Source: Cellulomonas chitinilytica (GTDB lineage: Bacteria; Actinomycetota; Actinomycetes; Actinomycetales; Cellulomonadaceae). Taken from it: 64,000 nucleotides of DNA. A model generated the notes under the pieces. That model did no database searches and was not told the origin of the DNA. It worked only from the letters and a program-made list of their open reading frames with translations. Every line of letters begins with the position of its first letter. Position 1 is the first letter of the stretch. This document shows, piece after piece, positions 63,866 to 64,000 of this stretch. Position numbers and translations under genes: made by a program. The stretch covers positions 124,001 through 188,000 of the forward strand of contig NZ_BONK01000002.1 in the NCBI RefSeq assembly GCF_016862675.1. The letters run 5' to 3'.

Positions 63866-64000
63866 TCAGGCGGCGGCGAGCGCCTCGTCCGCACGCTCCG
63901 GGCTGCCCTCGGCGAGGCCGCGGTCGATCGCCCGACGGGACGCGAGCCACAGGACGACGCCGACCACGCACACCAGAGCCTCGGTGACGGTCAGCGCCCA
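63866..64000 (-). CDS. C-terminus of an unrecognised membrane protein (partial)
   Basis: The last 44 codons and stop of a minus-strand gene are visible. They encode a hydrophobic segment (LTVTEALVCVVGVVLWLASR) that would be a membrane helix, then a short acidic tail (GSPERADEALAAA). The stop is 15 bp from the convergent ppdK stop. Too little is present to name the family. Confidence 0.6.
   Translation of the reverse strand, partial: WALTVTEALVCVVGVVLWLASRRAIDRGLAEGSPERADEALAAA

Overview
The window is very GC-rich DNA with many GTG starts, ATGA/GTGA start-stop overlaps and several mRNAs that look leaderless. Gene content (SigE-family ECF sigma factors, actinobacterial-type LeuA with a leucine leader peptide, lipoprotein MalE without a linked MalK, TgpA/DUF3488 and FHA genes, pyruvate phosphate dikinase) points to an actinobacterium, most likely a Micrococcales member near Cellulomonas. 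This is inference; no rRNA, tRNA, insertion sequence or CRISPR array was seen.

Layout. 1-723: 5' part of dgt (minus strand). 844-4606: an unusual cluster of three exported or membrane proteins built from six copies of one roughly 50-60-residue repeat, together with a putative ATP-dependent amidoligase and an ECF sigma factor. 4599-16769: maltodextrin locus, with malE, malF, malG, a GH13 glucosidase and an AAC(3)-like acetyltransferase on the minus strand, then a divergent LacI-type regulator and GH13 alpha-glucosidase, a secreted GH13 alpha-amylase lipoprotein and a PfkB sugar kinase. The malE and amylase promoters share a 27-bp element. 16783-24396: a MerR/TPR-like regulator, dusB, a DesK/DesR-like two-component system with an ABC-2 exporter, and a second ECF sigma factor with its membrane partner. 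24448-31133: glyS, the Zur-type-controlled znuACB operon, a DedA-like protein, a glyoxalase-fold protein and a HAF-repeat protein. 31198-35956: uppS, a Nudix hydrolase, an SRPBCC protein, recO, and leuA preceded by a leader peptide.

36034-54973 is one long minus-strand cluster read from 54973 downward: PP2C phosphatase, FHA protein, Ser/Thr kinase, a 2016-residue Ig-like/fibronectin-III surface protein, MoxR ATPase, DUF58 protein, a TgpA-like membrane protein whose transglutaminase Cys and His are both replaced, an RDD-FHA protein, and two membrane-anchored PQQ-type propeller proteins. Most junctions overlap by 4 nt, so phosphorylation control, a giant surface protein and a MoxR/DUF58 assembly module are probably one unit. 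55074-60415 is a conserved housekeeping run (phoH-ybeY-CNNM/CorC-era) ending in a membrane alpha/beta hydrolase. 60497-63850 holds a Gmad2-like lipoprotein and ppdK, and the window ends in the C-terminus of an unrecognised membrane protein.

The strongest candidate for an undescribed system is the repeat-protein/amidoligase/sigma cluster at 844-4606: a peptide-bond-forming ligase sits in one probable operon with two of three proteins whose repeats keep an invariant Glu-x-Lys, and one repeat protein occupies the anti-sigma position. A second general signal is that at least 14 genes have a TANNNT-like hexamer exactly 6-7 nt before the start codon, implying widespread leaderless transcription.
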